Of a stretch of 64,000 nt of DNA, positions 44,109 through 53,295 are shown piece by piece. Numbering within the stretch: the stretch's first letter is position 1; each line of letters starts with the position of its first letter. The notes below the pieces were generated by a model that ran no database searches, was not told the DNA's origin, and saw only the letters and a program-made list of their open reading frames with translations. The position numbers and the translations under genes were made by a program. Where the stretch lies: the NCBI RefSeq assembly GCF_001578185.1, contig NZ_CP011008.1, forward strand, positions 1,392,001 through 1,456,000, in the 5' to 3' direction. This DNA comes from Peribacillus simplex (GTDB lineage: Bacteria > Bacillota > Bacilli > Bacillales > DSM-1321).

Positions 44109-45626
44109 TTATAAATGAAACTCCTCAATGCAAGGATGGTCATTAATTAGTGGTAGGCTGATTGTCACGGTTGTACCGTTGAGAGGTTTACTTGTAAGCT
44201 CGATGGTTCCGTTAAAAGATTCAATTATTCGTTTACACACAAAAAGTCCTAATCCGGTCCCTTCCTTTTTCGATGTATAGAATGGTTCGAACACTTTACC
44301 GATATCTTGTTCATTCAGTCCTTGCCCGGTGTCGATGATTATGATTTTAGCCCGTTCATTTTCATGGTGGATTCGTATCCTTAACTTTTTTCCAACTTCC
44401 ATGGCCTCGAATCCGTTTTTGGCAATGTTAAGAATGACCTGTTTGAGTTGGTCCTTTGTACAATGAACCAGGATCGGTTCCTTTACGATATTCCATTCCA
44501 CTTCAATATTTAAGTGACGTGCTTCTGATTCTATTATTGGTCTCAATTCGGCAATGATACTGCGAATATCATATAAGGATAAGGTCTGGACCATGGGCTT
44601 CCCTAAAATCAAAAACTCGCTGACGATACTATTGATCCGTTCAATTTCCTTCATGATGACAGAGTAATAAAACTGATCTTGTTCTTCAGGATGTTTTTCA
44701 ACCAGTAACTGTACCAGTCCCTTTATGCCCGTTAGTGGGTTTTTTATTTCATGTGCAGTACTAGCAGCCAACGTGCCGACAAAATCTATTTTTTGTTTAT
44801 CGTGTAATAACTTTTGGTTTTTCGTATTTCTGCGTACGATCAGTTCCTCCACGAATGTATAGATTATGTGAGTAAAGAAGAAGGTGAAAAAGACAAGCAT
44901 TAAAAAGACATTCATGTTATTTGTGTTAATCTTGTCAGGTATCTTCACGGACAGTTTCCAGTCCACTTCGGTTAAAGGAACATCCACCCATGTTGGATGT
45001 TCAGTAAATTCTTCGGCATTTATATTTAAAATTCGGGTTTTATCGTTTGTTTCCAATCTAAAGGTATGACCAGGGCTGAGCATTTTTAATATTTTTTCCA
45101 TATGATCCAGCCTAATATGCGCCAATAAAAACCCTTGCGCCTTTTTATCATGATCCAGAATGGGAGCAAAAATGGAAAAATAATTGAAATCCGGGTCATA
45201 CAGCTCCTGGGTTCCTACAACAACGGCTTTTTGAGTTTTTACTGCACGCTTTATATCATCCTGTTCAATTAAATGGTAATTATTGAAATGTTTATTCGTC
45301 CCCGAGATGGAAACGCCATCCTGATTTAGCCAATATACTCCGGCATACCTGGAATCTGTATCTTTGATCCATTTCATAAGGTGTTCGGTTTTTTTATCAT
45401 CCATATAAAGAACAGAACTGCTAAGGCTCAGCAGCTCAAGGTTTTCCTTTGTTTCACTGATAACTTGATCTATGTATTCTTGATAAACCGTTCCCGCCCA
45501 TACAGCTTGTTCCCGTCTTTCTTTTTGAATGGAACGTTCTAAATACATCCAATAAATGATGGATAGAATAATTAATGGTAGAATAACAATAAGTAGATAT
45601 GTGGTGAATTTATGCCTTGTTTTCAT
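44109..45626 (-). CDS. kinD: Sporulation sensor kinase KinD
   Basis: Membrane histidine kinase of 505 residues. Two helices (about residues 9-27 and 245-265) enclose a double-Cache extracellular sensor (YWLNQDGVSISGTNKHFN, GTQELYDPDFNYFSIFAPIL). Cytoplasmic HisKA carries AASTAHEIKNPLTGIKGL and HATPase has NIAKNGFEAM, DTGQGL and GTGLGLFV. I chose the ATG at 45626, which gives the KinD length I recall (506) and begins just before helix 1; its ribosome site is weak. Divergent from mhqR, as in B. subtilis. KinD links external signals and matrix state to Spo0A. Confidence 0.9.
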   Translation of the reverse strand: MKTRHKFTTYLLIVILPLIILSIIYWMYLERSIQKERREQAVWAGTVYQEYIDQVISETKENLELLSLSSSVLYMDDKKTEHLMKWIKDTDSRYAGVYWLNQDGVSISGTNKHFNNYHLIEQDDIKRAVKTQKAVVVGTQELYDPDFNYFSIFAPILDHDKKAQGFLLAHIRLDHMEKILKMLSPGHTFRLETNDKTRILNINAEEFTEHPTWVDVPLTEVDWKLSVKIPDKINTNNMNVFLMLVFFTFFFTHIIYTFVEELIVRRNTKNQKLLHDKQKIDFVGTLAASTAHEIKNPLTGIKGLVQLLVEKHPEEQDQFYYSVIMKEIERINSIVSEFLILGKPMVQTLSLYDIRSIIAELRPIIESEARHLNIEVEWNIVKEPILVHCTKDQLKQVILNIAKNGFEAMEVGKKLRIRIHHENERAKIIIIDTGQGLNEQDIGKVFEPFYTSKKEGTGLGLFVCKRIIESFNGTIELTSKPLNGTTVTISLPLINDHPCIEEFHL

Positions 45627-45703
45627 GTTCGTCACTACTTTAACTTTTTTTTCAAGTATATCAAACTGAGTGATTAAACAATAGTGCATACTAACAGTGC
45701 AGA

Positions 45704-45732
45704 TTGACAAAAAAGTCATAATGCCATATAAT
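45704..45732 (+). promoter_or_regulatory. Consensus SigA promoter of mhqR
   Basis: TTGACA (45704-45709), 17-base spacer, TATAAT (45727-45732): a perfect match. Start codon 50 bases downstream. An MhqR operator like that of B. subtilis was not recognised by eye. Confidence 0.9.
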
Positions 45733-45781
45733 AACTTTTAATTCAAGATATTTTAATTAAAAACTTTAAGGTTGTGAAGTT

Positions 45782-46219
45782 ATGGAGAATAATAACATCC
45801 AACAGTCTTTGAAACTGTTTATTGTGATGTCTAGAGCTCATCGATCAATTAATGATGTGGTGAATAAACATATAGCCGAAGAAGGTTTGAATCCAACTGA
45901 GTTTGCCGTACTGGAATTACTTTATCATAAAGGCGATCAGCCTCTTCAGCAAATAGGCGGAAAAATCCTGCTAGCGAGCGGCAGCATTACCTATGTCGTG
46001 GATAAACTTGAACAGAAGGAATATCTACAGAGAATAGCATGTAAAGAGGATCGCCGTGTAACCTTTGCAAAAATAACGGATAAAGGAAAGGCCTTTATTG
46101 AAGGAGTATTTCCTGAGCATGAAAAAAGAATCGATGATATCATGAGTGTACTTACTCAAGATGAAAAGGCCACCGTGATAGAATTACTTAAGAAGATTGG
46201 ATATTCAGCTCAAAATTAG
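45782..46219 (+). CDS. mhqR: MarR-family repressor MhqR
   Basis: Winged-helix repressor of 145 residues. Central DNA-binding block: LNPTEFAVLELLYHKGDQPL, GGKILLASGSITYVVDKLEQ, and wing KEDRRVTFAKITDKG. In B. subtilis MhqR represses quinone and azo-compound detoxification genes (mhq operons, azoR2). The divergent kinD neighbour and equal length support the name. Those target genes are not in the window. Confidence 0.88.
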   Translation: MENNNIQQSLKLFIVMSRAHRSINDVVNKHIAEEGLNPTEFAVLELLYHKGDQPLQQIGGKILLASGSITYVVDKLEQKEYLQRIACKEDRRVTFAKITDKGKAFIEGVFPEHEKRIDDIMSVLTQDEKATVIELLKKIGYSAQN

Positions 46220-46223
46220 CTTA

Positions 46224-46264
46224 AGAACCAGCACTCCGATTTTACTGCAGGTGCTGGTTTTTTA
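46224..46264 (+). terminator. Terminator of mhqR
   Basis: Stem AACCAGCAC / GTGCTGGTT with a 16-base loop and T-run. Confidence 0.85.
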
Positions 46265-46451
46265 TGTCTAATTGGATGTTGTGCAATGCTGGTACAACCT
46301 TAATTTGTTCAAAGGACATGAAGGTTTTTAATAACACTGTGGCGAATTAAATTATATTACGATAACCGCGATAATGAAGAATGTGTCTTGACGTTAATCC
46401 GGATTTTACAGTCAAAAAAAATCATGTTATATCGTGAAAAGGAGTGTATAT

Positions 46452-48146
46452 ATGAAATTTAATGAGTATGAGTATAGACGTCCTGAAATGGATGAAATTA
46501 AAACCCGGTTCATGAAGGCCTTGGAAAAGTTTACGGACGCTGAAAATGCTGCTGCACAAATAAAATCCATGGAAGAAATAAGTGAAATTCGAAATTATGT
46601 GGGTACGATGTTTAATTTGGTCTATATTCGACATTCCATTGATACCAATGATGAATTTTATAAAGCGGAGAATGATTATTTAGATGAATTCTCCCCTGAA
46701 ATGGAAGAGTTAACATCAAAATTTTACAAAGAACTCGTCCGCTCGAAATATCGTCAGGAGCTTGAGGGGAAATGGGGAAATCAACTATTTGACTTGGCAG
46801 AGGCACAGCTTAAAACATTTTCGCCCGAAATCATACCACAACTGCAAAAAGAAAATAAATTGTCAAGTGAATATTCGCAATTAATTGCCTCTGCAAAAAT
46901 TCACTTTGATGGAAAAGAGCTAACACTTGCGCAGCTTCAGCCTTTTATGGAGTCGGCGGACCGTGTGTTAAGGAAAAATGCAAGTAAGGCATATTACGGT
47001 TTCTTTGAAGAAAAGCAGGAGGATTTGGATCGTATATTCGATGAACTTGTCAAGGTGAGGCATGGGATTTCGATAGCGCTAGGTTATGAAAACTTCGTGG
47101 AGCTTGGGTATTATCGAATGACAAGGACTGATTATAATGCTGAAATGGCTGCTGCTTTCCGCAAGCAGGTGAAAGAAGAAGTGGTACCGCTTGTAACCCA
47201 GCTGAAGGGACGTCAGCGTGAACGGCTTGGCTTGGAGAATTTGAACTATTATGATGAGAATTTTCATTTCAGAACGGGTAATGCCGTTCCAAAAGGCGAT
47301 GCTCAGTGGATCATCGAAAATGGGAAAAAGATGTACCAAGAGCTTTCACCTGAAACGAATGAGTTTTTCAACTTTATGATCGATAATGACCTGATGGACC
47401 TTGTGGCGAAGAAAGGAAAAGAAAGCGGGGGCTACTGTACTTTTATAGAAGACTATAAAGCTCCATTCATCTTTTCAAATTTCAACGGGACTTCAGGGGA
47501 CATAGATGTTTTAACACATGAGGCAGGCCATGCTTTCCAAGTGTATCGCAGCCGTAATCTTGACATTCCGGAGTATTATTGGCCTACCTATGAAGCGTGT
47601 GAAATCCATTCGATGAGTATGGAATTTCTAACCTGGCCATGGATGGAGCTATTTTTTAACGAAGATACGGAAAAGTATAAGTTTTCCCATTTAAGTGGTG
47701 CACTTACATTTCTCCCGTATGGGGTAGCCGTTGATGAATTTCAGCATTTTGTCTATGAGAATCCTGATGCCTCCCCAATTGAAAGAAAGCAGGCTTGGCG
47801 TAAGATCGAGATGGAATATTTGCCGCATCGTGATTATGAAGGGAATGAATTCTTGGAGAATGGTGGGTATTGGCAGCGGCAAAGCCACATTTATCAGGCA
47901 CCTTTTTATTATATCGACTATACATTGGCTCAAATTTGCGCTTTCCAGTTTTGGAAAAGGTCGGCTGAAAAAGATGAAACGGCTTGGAGGGATTATTTGA
48001 ACCTGTGCCAACTTGGAGGGAGCAAATCTTTCCTTGGTCTCATTGAATCTGCGAATTTGAAATCCCCATTTGTTGAAGGTACTGTTCTGTCCGTTGTGAA
48101 GGTGATAGACGAATGGCTTTCAACTGTCGATGATAAAGCATTATAA
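46452..48146 (+). CDS. M3-family oligoendopeptidase
   Basis: Cytoplasmic zinc metallopeptidase of 564 residues that degrades oligopeptides. The zinc site LTHEAGHAFQVYRS has HEAGH at residues 356-360, and the third ligand lies in YEACEIHSMSMEFLTWP. The region SGGYCTFIEDYKAPFIFSNF is typical of M3 oligoendopeptidases (PepF/YjbG group). The start is the ATG at 46452 after AAAAGGAG; a GTG at 46434 would include the ribosome site. Monocistronic. Confidence 0.93.
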   Translation: MKFNEYEYRRPEMDEIKTRFMKALEKFTDAENAAAQIKSMEEISEIRNYVGTMFNLVYIRHSIDTNDEFYKAENDYLDEFSPEMEELTSKFYKELVRSKYRQELEGKWGNQLFDLAEAQLKTFSPEIIPQLQKENKLSSEYSQLIASAKIHFDGKELTLAQLQPFMESADRVLRKNASKAYYGFFEEKQEDLDRIFDELVKVRHGISIALGYENFVELGYYRMTRTDYNAEMAAAFRKQVKEEVVPLVTQLKGRQRERLGLENLNYYDENFHFRTGNAVPKGDAQWIIENGKKMYQELSPETNEFFNFMIDNDLMDLVAKKGKESGGYCTFIEDYKAPFIFSNFNGTSGDIDVLTHEAGHAFQVYRSRNLDIPEYYWPTYEACEIHSMSMEFLTWPWMELFFNEDTEKYKFSHLSGALTFLPYGVAVDEFQHFVYENPDASPIERKQAWRKIEMEYLPHRDYEGNEFLENGGYWQRQSHIYQAPFYYIDYTLAQICAFQFWKRSAEKDETAWRDYLNLCQLGGSKSFLGLIESANLKSPFVEGTVLSVVKVIDEWLSTVDDKAL

Positions 48147-48185
48147 AAGATGAGATTTTATATGATACGGTAATAAATTGAATGC

Positions 48186-48226
48186 TTTAAAAAAAACGCT
48201 TGAGAATTACTCCTTAAGCGTTTTTA
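48186..48226 (+). terminator. Terminator of the oligoendopeptidase gene
   Basis: Stem AAAACGCTT / AAGCGTTTT enclosing a partly paired loop, then T-run. The following 48227-48443 holds no gene; CCCTAC / GTAGGG just before ykvI could form a small hairpin next to its ribosome site. Confidence 0.8.
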
Positions 48227-48443
48227 ATCTTTCATCACATTCAGGAAGTTAGGCAGGGCACATACAAATCAACTGCTTTTAGCCTTAGGGAAATGCATAA
48301 GAGGTGAATAGGGTGCAATGATGGAGAGAACTTTTTCTTTAATGCCTATAAGTCATGGTAAAAAACAGCTGACATAAGGAATATTGCTTGGCTTGTCTTA
48401 AATGTCCCTACCTTACATATAAATGTAGGGAGGAGGGGAGAGT

Positions 48444-49484
48444 ATGCTGTCAAGGTGGTCAGGGATTTTTCAGATTGCAGCGGTATATGTAGGCACAGTC
48501 GTCGGTGCAGGTTTTGCAACTGGAAAAGAGATTGTCGAGTTTTTTACCCGTTATGGCTTTTATGGCTTTATTGGTATTTTAATAGCAGGTTATATTTTCA
48601 TTTTTACTGGAACGAAAATCATGCTCATTTCCGCAAGGATCAGAGCATCTTCTTATGAGGAATTCAATGAATTTCTTTTTGGAAAGAAAATAGCAGGAAT
48701 CATCAATATCTTTTTCCTTATCATGCTGCTAGGGGTGACGGCTGTCATGATTTCCGGTTCAGGCGCAGTTTTCGAGGAACAACTTGGCGTGCCGAAAAGT
48801 ATAGGAAGCTGGTCTACGATTATCCTGGCATCCTTGGTCTTGATGATGGGTATGCGCGGTGTATTCACTGTAAACTCTTTTGTAGTACCAATCATGATCT
48901 GTTTTAGTTTGATCCTTTTTTTCTCGACTTTGGGAAATGGGGATTTCTTCAAGACCCTTACTAAAGTTCCCGATGAGGTGATGACCTTGAAAGTGATTTT
49001 GTCACCATTTGCCTATACAGCCTTTAATCTTGCTTTGGCACAGGCTGTGCTGGTTCCGGTGGCTTATGAAGTCCGAGATGAGAAGGTCATTAAACATGGA
49101 GCAATCCTTGGGGGGATATTCCTGACCATCATTTTATTATCGGGGCATTTTTCACTTATGACACTTCCTGACGTGAATAGTTATGAAATTCCTTCGGCAG
49201 TTATTATGAGAACGGCAGCCGGTCAATTATATTGGATGTTCATTTTGGTGATCTACGGGGAGATATTCACTTCGGTCATCGGAAACATATATGGATTACA
49301 AAGGCAAATCAGCAGTTATATCAAATTGCCAAGCATGCTAATCATAGCTGTGATTTTTTTAATAGCTTTGATCATTAGTGAATTCGGATATGGAAGGTTA
49401 TTAGGATACATTTATCCGATTTTTGGATACATAAGCCTGCTTTTTTTAATTCTGGTCTGGAAAAGCCAGGCAGGAAAGAAGTAA
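48444..49484 (+). CDS. ykvI: YkvI-family membrane transporter
   Basis: Integral membrane protein of 346 residues with ten or so helices. It begins IAAVYVGTVVGAGFATGKEI, the glycine-rich first helix shared by the LeuT-fold amino-acid transporters and YkvI proteins, and continues MISGSGAVFEEQLGVPKSIG. The ATG follows a strong GGAGGAGGGGAG. The synteny (kinD-mhqR ... ykvI) matches B. subtilis. Function not established; solute uptake is likely. Confidence 0.85.
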   Translation: MLSRWSGIFQIAAVYVGTVVGAGFATGKEIVEFFTRYGFYGFIGILIAGYIFIFTGTKIMLISARIRASSYEEFNEFLFGKKIAGIINIFFLIMLLGVTAVMISGSGAVFEEQLGVPKSIGSWSTIILASLVLMMGMRGVFTVNSFVVPIMICFSLILFFSTLGNGDFFKTLTKVPDEVMTLKVILSPFAYTAFNLALAQAVLVPVAYEVRDEKVIKHGAILGGIFLTIILLSGHFSLMTLPDVNSYEIPSAVIMRTAAGQLYWMFILVIYGEIFTSVIGNIYGLQRQISSYIKLPSMLIIAVIFLIALIISEFGYGRLLGYIYPIFGYISLLFLILVWKSQAGKK

Positions 49485-49489
49485 TGAAG

Positions 49490-49518
49490 TACGGGGGGCA
49501 AGACATTTGCCCTCCGTC
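49490..49518. terminator. Terminator between ykvI and the lipoprotein gene
   Basis: An 11-bp stem ACGGGGGGCAA / TTTGCCCTCCGT (one G-U), loop GACA-like. There is no strong T-run on either side, so efficiency is uncertain. Confidence 0.65.
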
Positions 49519-49535
49519 CCAGGGGAAATGGGGGT

Positions 49536-50153
49536 TCATCCTTTCATAAGCGTCTTAGCCATTTCTAGAAAAGCATCCCGGAAATCCATATCTTTTTTCG
49601 TGAAAATAGTTAAGCGGACGGGTGCTTTCTCGTCCTTGAGCAATATGGAAGTGATCACATCATCCCCACTTTCGACTTCATATCCCGCGCCGTTCTCTAT
49701 ATCAAGTGCCGGATCCCTAATCGTTTTTGAATGGCTTTTCAGCTGGGTATGAACATTTTCTTCCACCTCATCCCAATTGACATCCGCTGTCAACAATTCG
49801 ATTCTCATATAAATGGAGTCATCTTCAGTCAGGAAAATAATATCCTTTCCAGGTTCTTCGGCACTTAATTTAAATTGTTGCAAAACATAGAGGCTGAACG
49901 GTTGATTATCACTTCTTTTTAAGAACGCTGTTTTTACTATTTCTTTCCCATTACTTGTATATTGCAGGTTTTGCTCCATCAGTCTTACTTTGTTGTTGTT
50001 TCCGTCATTGCCACCTTGAGAAGAATTGCCTTCGTTCTCCTCGTTTACTGAATCTCCCTGTGGCCCATCTGCATTTTTGTCTGTGGTCATACCGCAGCCA
50101 GTCAGCAAAGCGGCGAATGCGGCACAGCCAATAGAACGTGCCCAACTAGTCAT
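49536..50153 (-). CDS. Hypothetical lipoprotein
   Basis: Lipoprotein of 205 residues. The ATG at 50153 (GAGGGAA upstream) gives a signal peptide with lipobox LLTGC (Cys20). Residues 21-50 form a Gly/Asn/Asp/Gln-rich linker, and the remaining 150 residues form a mixed alpha/beta domain (LMEQNLQYTSNGKEIVKTAF, FLTEDDSIYMRIELL, GAGYEVESGDDVITSILLKD). I do not recognise a family with known function. It is anchored on the outer face of the membrane. Confidence 0.7.
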   Translation of the reverse strand: MTSWARSIGCAAFAALLTGCGMTTDKNADGPQGDSVNEENEGNSSQGGNDGNNNKVRLMEQNLQYTSNGKEIVKTAFLKRSDNQPFSLYVLQQFKLSAEEPGKDIIFLTEDDSIYMRIELLTADVNWDEVEENVHTQLKSHSKTIRDPALDIENGAGYEVESGDDVITSILLKDEKAPVRLTIFTKKDMDFRDAFLEMAKTLMKG

Positions 50154-50303
50154 TTCTTTTCCCTCATCTCTCTGATAGAAATAAAAATTCATATAATAGA
50201 TATCCCCGCAATCACAAATGCAGGACCTTTAATGAAATAGACGGTATGGAGTGAATATTGTTACAAAAAAGCAGGAGAATGAATTGGCATGCTTCTAAAA
50301 AGT

Positions 50304-50342
50304 GAAAACGGAATGGTCATTAAGAAACCATCCCGTTTGTTT
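50304..50342. terminator. Terminator after ykvS
   Basis: Stem AAACGG-ATGGT / ACCAT-CCCGTTT around an 8-10 base loop, with one mismatch. Confidence 0.7.
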
Positions 50343-50350
50343 ACATTGAC

Positions 50351-50527
50351 TTATCCTATGATTTTATAATTTTTATGGTTGACGACGGTCTTCTGTTCAA
50401 GTTCCAAATCACGATAATTTTCCATATACGTGACGTCCACGATTACTGAGTTCTCGTTCACTTTCTCGACGATTCCTTTTAAGCCTTCTCTAAATTCAAT
50501 GATATTTCCAACTTCCGCTTTCTTCAT
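50351..50527 (-). CDS. ykvS: YkvS-family (DUF2187) small protein
   Basis: 58-residue protein with a small beta-barrel fold expected (KAEVGNIIEFREGLKGIVEK, VNENSVIVDVTYMENYRDLE). Very close to the YkvS of B. subtilis as I remember it. The ATG at 50527 has AAAGGATG upstream. Function unknown; the KOW-like pattern suggests nucleic-acid contact, as an inference. Confidence 0.88.
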   Translation of the reverse strand: MKKAEVGNIIEFREGLKGIVEKVNENSVIVDVTYMENYRDLELEQKTVVNHKNYKIIG

Positions 50528-50689
50528 GGTAATCATCCTTTCCCATTTCGTTTCCAATGATCAAACTATGGAGTAATTGGATTATTCGAACATCTTGCCG
50601 TTTAGATATTGACGTGGGGAGTGCAAGTAAGAGAATTAGATTCTCTTCTGTCGGTACAGTAAGCTAAACTGTTAAAGGAGGTGCAATTC

Positions 50690-50764
50690 TTGTATGGAGC
50701 AGCTGTAATGATGTGGCATAATTTGGTATATCTTGAGAGCACAGTTATGCATACCAGTATGTAA
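50690..50764 (+). CDS. Possible 24-aa peptide with strong ribosome site
   Basis: TTG start 6 bases after AAAGGAGGTG encodes MYGAAVMMWHNLVYLESTVM and HTSM. A perfect hairpin GAGAAT-TAG-ATTCTC and ACAGT / ACTGT pairs lie just upstream. The ribosome site is far better than chance, but the product is unlike anything I know. It may be a leader peptide. The rest of 50528-50973 shows no gene. Confidence 0.35.
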   Translation: MYGAAVMMWHNLVYLESTVMHTSM

Positions 50765-50973
50765 TCCTATGTACAAAAAATGCCAAACATTTTACATTAT
50801 GATATTTTACTATACAGTTTGCACTATTTTAAAGCATTCGTAAAGAATAATGTAGCAAGAGGGCCTTAAAAAATTCCGATTTATATTAAGCGGCATGTTT
50901 ATGATAAAATGGAAACGGAATTTCTCCTGTATGAATATGGATAGAACATTTGATAATTAAGGAGGATAATATT

Positions 50974-51168
50974 ATGAATGCTGAAGAAGCAAAAGATGTA
51001 CTAGATAAACTGGCAAATCGGGAAATGGATGAATTCAGGATAACAAAGGAAGAATTTTTAGCTTTTCGTGAGGTTCTTGTAAAAAGGGACGACTTTAAAC
51101 ATTTTCGGGGGAATGCTCAACATAACGGTGTGATAATTTATACGTATTTAGAAGAAGCGAGAAGTTAA
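50974..51168 (+). CDS. Conserved small hypothetical protein (64 aa)
   Basis: Soluble, charged protein with start ATG after AAGGAGG. Sequence blocks MNAEEAKDVLDKLANREMDE, FLAFREVLVKRDDFKHFRGN and GVIIYTYLEE. I recall similar small proteins in other bacilli but no function. Monocistronic, followed by a clear terminator. Confidence 0.75.
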   Translation: MNAEEAKDVLDKLANREMDEFRITKEEFLAFREVLVKRDDFKHFRGNAQHNGVIIYTYLEEARS

Positions 51169-51184
51169 TGCCCGGATATATTGG

Positions 51185-51212
51185 GGTGGCTCATGACTGG
51201 GCCACCCTATTA
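51185..51212. terminator. Bidirectional terminator
   Basis: Stem GGGTGGC / GCCACCC with a 10-base loop between convergent small genes. Confidence 0.8.
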
Positions 51213-51707
51213 TTATTTACAGTGGAAAATCATTTGCTTCCTTAATTTAATTAAAGTGGACTTTCTCCACGATTTTACAGATGCTGTAGTGACTTGATAT
51301 AACTCAGCAATTTCAGTCACTGTTTTATTCTTCAGGTAGGTTTGCAAAAGCCAGCGTTGCTGATTCAATGTCAAGCCTTCAGTATAGTGTAAGATGCTTT
51401 CGATGGCGAAGGCCTCTTCATGCATTGAAAAAGGATCTTTAATCTCTAGTATGGTGGAATCAAATGGCTTGCTGTGGGCTTCATATTTATGATGATGCTT
51501 CAATTCGTTCAGGATTTTGCCTTTGATTACTGTGTAGGCATAGTTAGAGAATTGTCCGTATTCCTCATTGAAACTTCTAAATGAATCCCATAAAGCAATC
51601 AATCCTACCTGAAAATATTCGTCCTTATTTTTATAGATGGAAAGTGAACGGATAATATGATGGATCATAGGGGTGAATTCAGTCTTTAGAGCTGAGAAAT
51701 CATCCAT
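51213..51707 (-). CDS. Small sigma-70-family sigma-like factor
   Basis: 164 residues. Region 2: MIHHIIRSLSIYKNKDEYFQ, VGLIALWDSFRSFNEEYGQF, SNYAYTVIKGKILNELKHHH. Region 4: LNQQRWLLQTYLKNKTVTEI, AELYQVTTASVKSWRKSTLI with a helix-turn-helix. It is short, like competence or phage-type sigma-like factors (ComX- or Xpf-like), and no anti-sigma gene sits beside it. Targets unknown. The gene upstream on the same strand is a secreted nuclease, separated by 640 bases. Confidence 0.78.
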   Translation of the reverse strand: MDDFSALKTEFTPMIHHIIRSLSIYKNKDEYFQVGLIALWDSFRSFNEEYGQFSNYAYTVIKGKILNELKHHHKYEAHSKPFDSTILEIKDPFSMHEEAFAIESILHYTEGLTLNQQRWLLQTYLKNKTVTEIAELYQVTTASVKSWRKSTLIKLRKQMIFHCK

Positions 51708-52343
51708 TGAGCAGCTACCTTTAGAAAGTGCACTTTCAGTATTCCCGGGTGCTTCTACGATAAATGATCCGTTCGGCTATTGCGAAATGGCATAACGGAA
51801 AAATGTATGGGATGAAAAGTGGGTTATCGGGCGTGAACCAGAAACTAAATTGAAAGGAAAAGGGAGATTCGGGAGTATTGAAAGTGTTTTGAGCGTGGGG
51901 AAGACCAAAAGAAAAACACATCCTGATAGTGGATGTGCCAATTCTTCTTCGAAAGACTTTAAGTTCTTTAATGGTGACTCCTTCTCGTTTTCATATTCGT
52001 TCAAGTTAAACCTATATTCATATGAAGACGATGTGCTTTTCTTTTACAGATACTTTTCCTCGCAAGGATCATTTAGTATAAACGGCAGCAATAGCTCAAA
52101 GTCTCCGTTTACATGGAGCTCAAGATAACACTGGGTTACTTCAGGGAGGCTGATATCGAGAACGGGCATGTCCCATTTCGGCTTTCATTATCTATATTGG
52201 GCACTTTTATTATTTTGAAAAAAACCAGGAAGTGGGGGAGAAAAGCTGACAAGCTTCATTCCTGTTGTATTTCATTATGTATCCCCCTGAACATTTCTAT
52301 TGCAATTTCCAAAGTAGGCATATTGATAAAACCATTATTTTTG
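51708..52343. other. Gene-poor interval with a minus-strand terminator and a doubtful small ORF
   Basis: A terminator for minus-strand transcription lies at 51906-51937 (CACATCC / GGATGTG, then TTTTTCTTTT on the minus strand). A 41-codon minus-strand frame at 52044-52169 (MPVLDISLPEVTQCYLELHV and on) looks coding but has no good ribosome site. Together they could be a lost or very small gene. Plus-strand frames here look like chance. Confidence 0.35.
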
Positions 52344-53168
52344 TTACCTCTGCGATTTTCGGAATCCAGCATCCTGTGCGTCATGTTCGGTACAAAACAT
52401 TTCTTCTGGTTTAGTTATTTCGTAATATTGGCCCGAAGGAATGTGATATATTTTATTGCCTTTAGAATTTATATTGCCTTTAATTTTTGGGTTACTGCAA
52501 GATGAGTTCACAGTGGTTTTTTCCTCTGATTTATCCCCGGACTTCGAATCATCAAACCCTCTTGAAGTTGCATAGTTTTCAATCGACCATATACCGATTT
52601 CGTCTTTTTGGGCTTGTTTCTGAATATCTTCAAATTCATCAAGATATTTAGTGTTCGGTGCATAAACATAGGCTACCCTGGCCAGTCCTTTTTCAAGCAG
52701 GAGCTTATTCACCATTTTTCCATCAACATAAAAATAGGCAAGCAGCCGGCCGTATTTATCTCTTTCACCAATGCCAGTTTCTACTTCCACTTTAGAACCA
52801 GCAGGCATTAAATCCTTGGTGAACTTGCTTGCTTCAGGTCCAAAAGGCTGAACGGGCTTGGAAGGGTGCACGGTTTCCGGGGTATCTACCAAAAGAAGCC
52901 TGACCGTTTCTTCATTTCCGTTAGTCATTTTGATTTTTACTGTATCTCCGTCAACAACCCTGACGATCTTGGCTGTGAATGTCTTGCCTTTTTCTTCTTT
53001 GGAAGAATCCGTTTTGGATTGGATGTCTTCATTTACCAACGAATCATCCTGTTTGGATCCATTAATCAGGTTATCTGATGCGGCCTGGCAGCCAGACAAA
53101 GAGATCAGGCAAATGGCAGTAAGGAAAAAAACATACAGATAAGAATGTAAAAAGGAATTTTTGTTCAT
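52344..53168 (-). CDS. Thermonuclease-family lipoprotein (YncB-like)
   Basis: Surface nuclease of 274 residues. The ATG at 53168 (GGAGGAAC upstream) gives a signal peptide with lipobox SLSGC (Cys26). After a Ser/Asp/Lys linker the SNase domain starts at KIVRVVDGDTVKIKM, with catalytic Arg and Glu residues in LLLVDTPETVHPS and ERDKYGRLLAYFYVDGK. The C-terminal 60 residues have paired Cys and IYHIPSGQYYEITKPEEMFC, a small domain often found after secreted nucleases. It degrades DNA or RNA outside the cell. Confidence 0.9.
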   Translation of the reverse strand: MNKNSFLHSYLYVFFLTAICLISLSGCQAASDNLINGSKQDDSLVNEDIQSKTDSSKEEKGKTFTAKIVRVVDGDTVKIKMTNGNEETVRLLLVDTPETVHPSKPVQPFGPEASKFTKDLMPAGSKVEVETGIGERDKYGRLLAYFYVDGKMVNKLLLEKGLARVAYVYAPNTKYLDEFEDIQKQAQKDEIGIWSIENYATSRGFDDSKSGDKSEEKTTVNSSCSNPKIKGNINSKGNKIYHIPSGQYYEITKPEEMFCTEHDAQDAGFRKSQR

Positions 53169-53295
53169 GATAAGTTCCTCCATTTTAAAGGTGTTTTCCA
53201 TGTCCGTCATGGATATATTCGGCAGGAATAATACTAACCTATAAAAAAGGGAAAGAAAATGAAAAATCATAAAAATTTTTACATGGATCGCTACT

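Noticed and set aside
51850-52128. 92-aa plus-strand frame
   Set aside because: It crosses the clear minus-strand terminator and shows low-complexity Ser/Phe composition, typical of chance.
52113-52505. 130-aa plus-strand frame
   Set aside because: It runs antisense into the thermonuclease 3' end and has no ribosome site.
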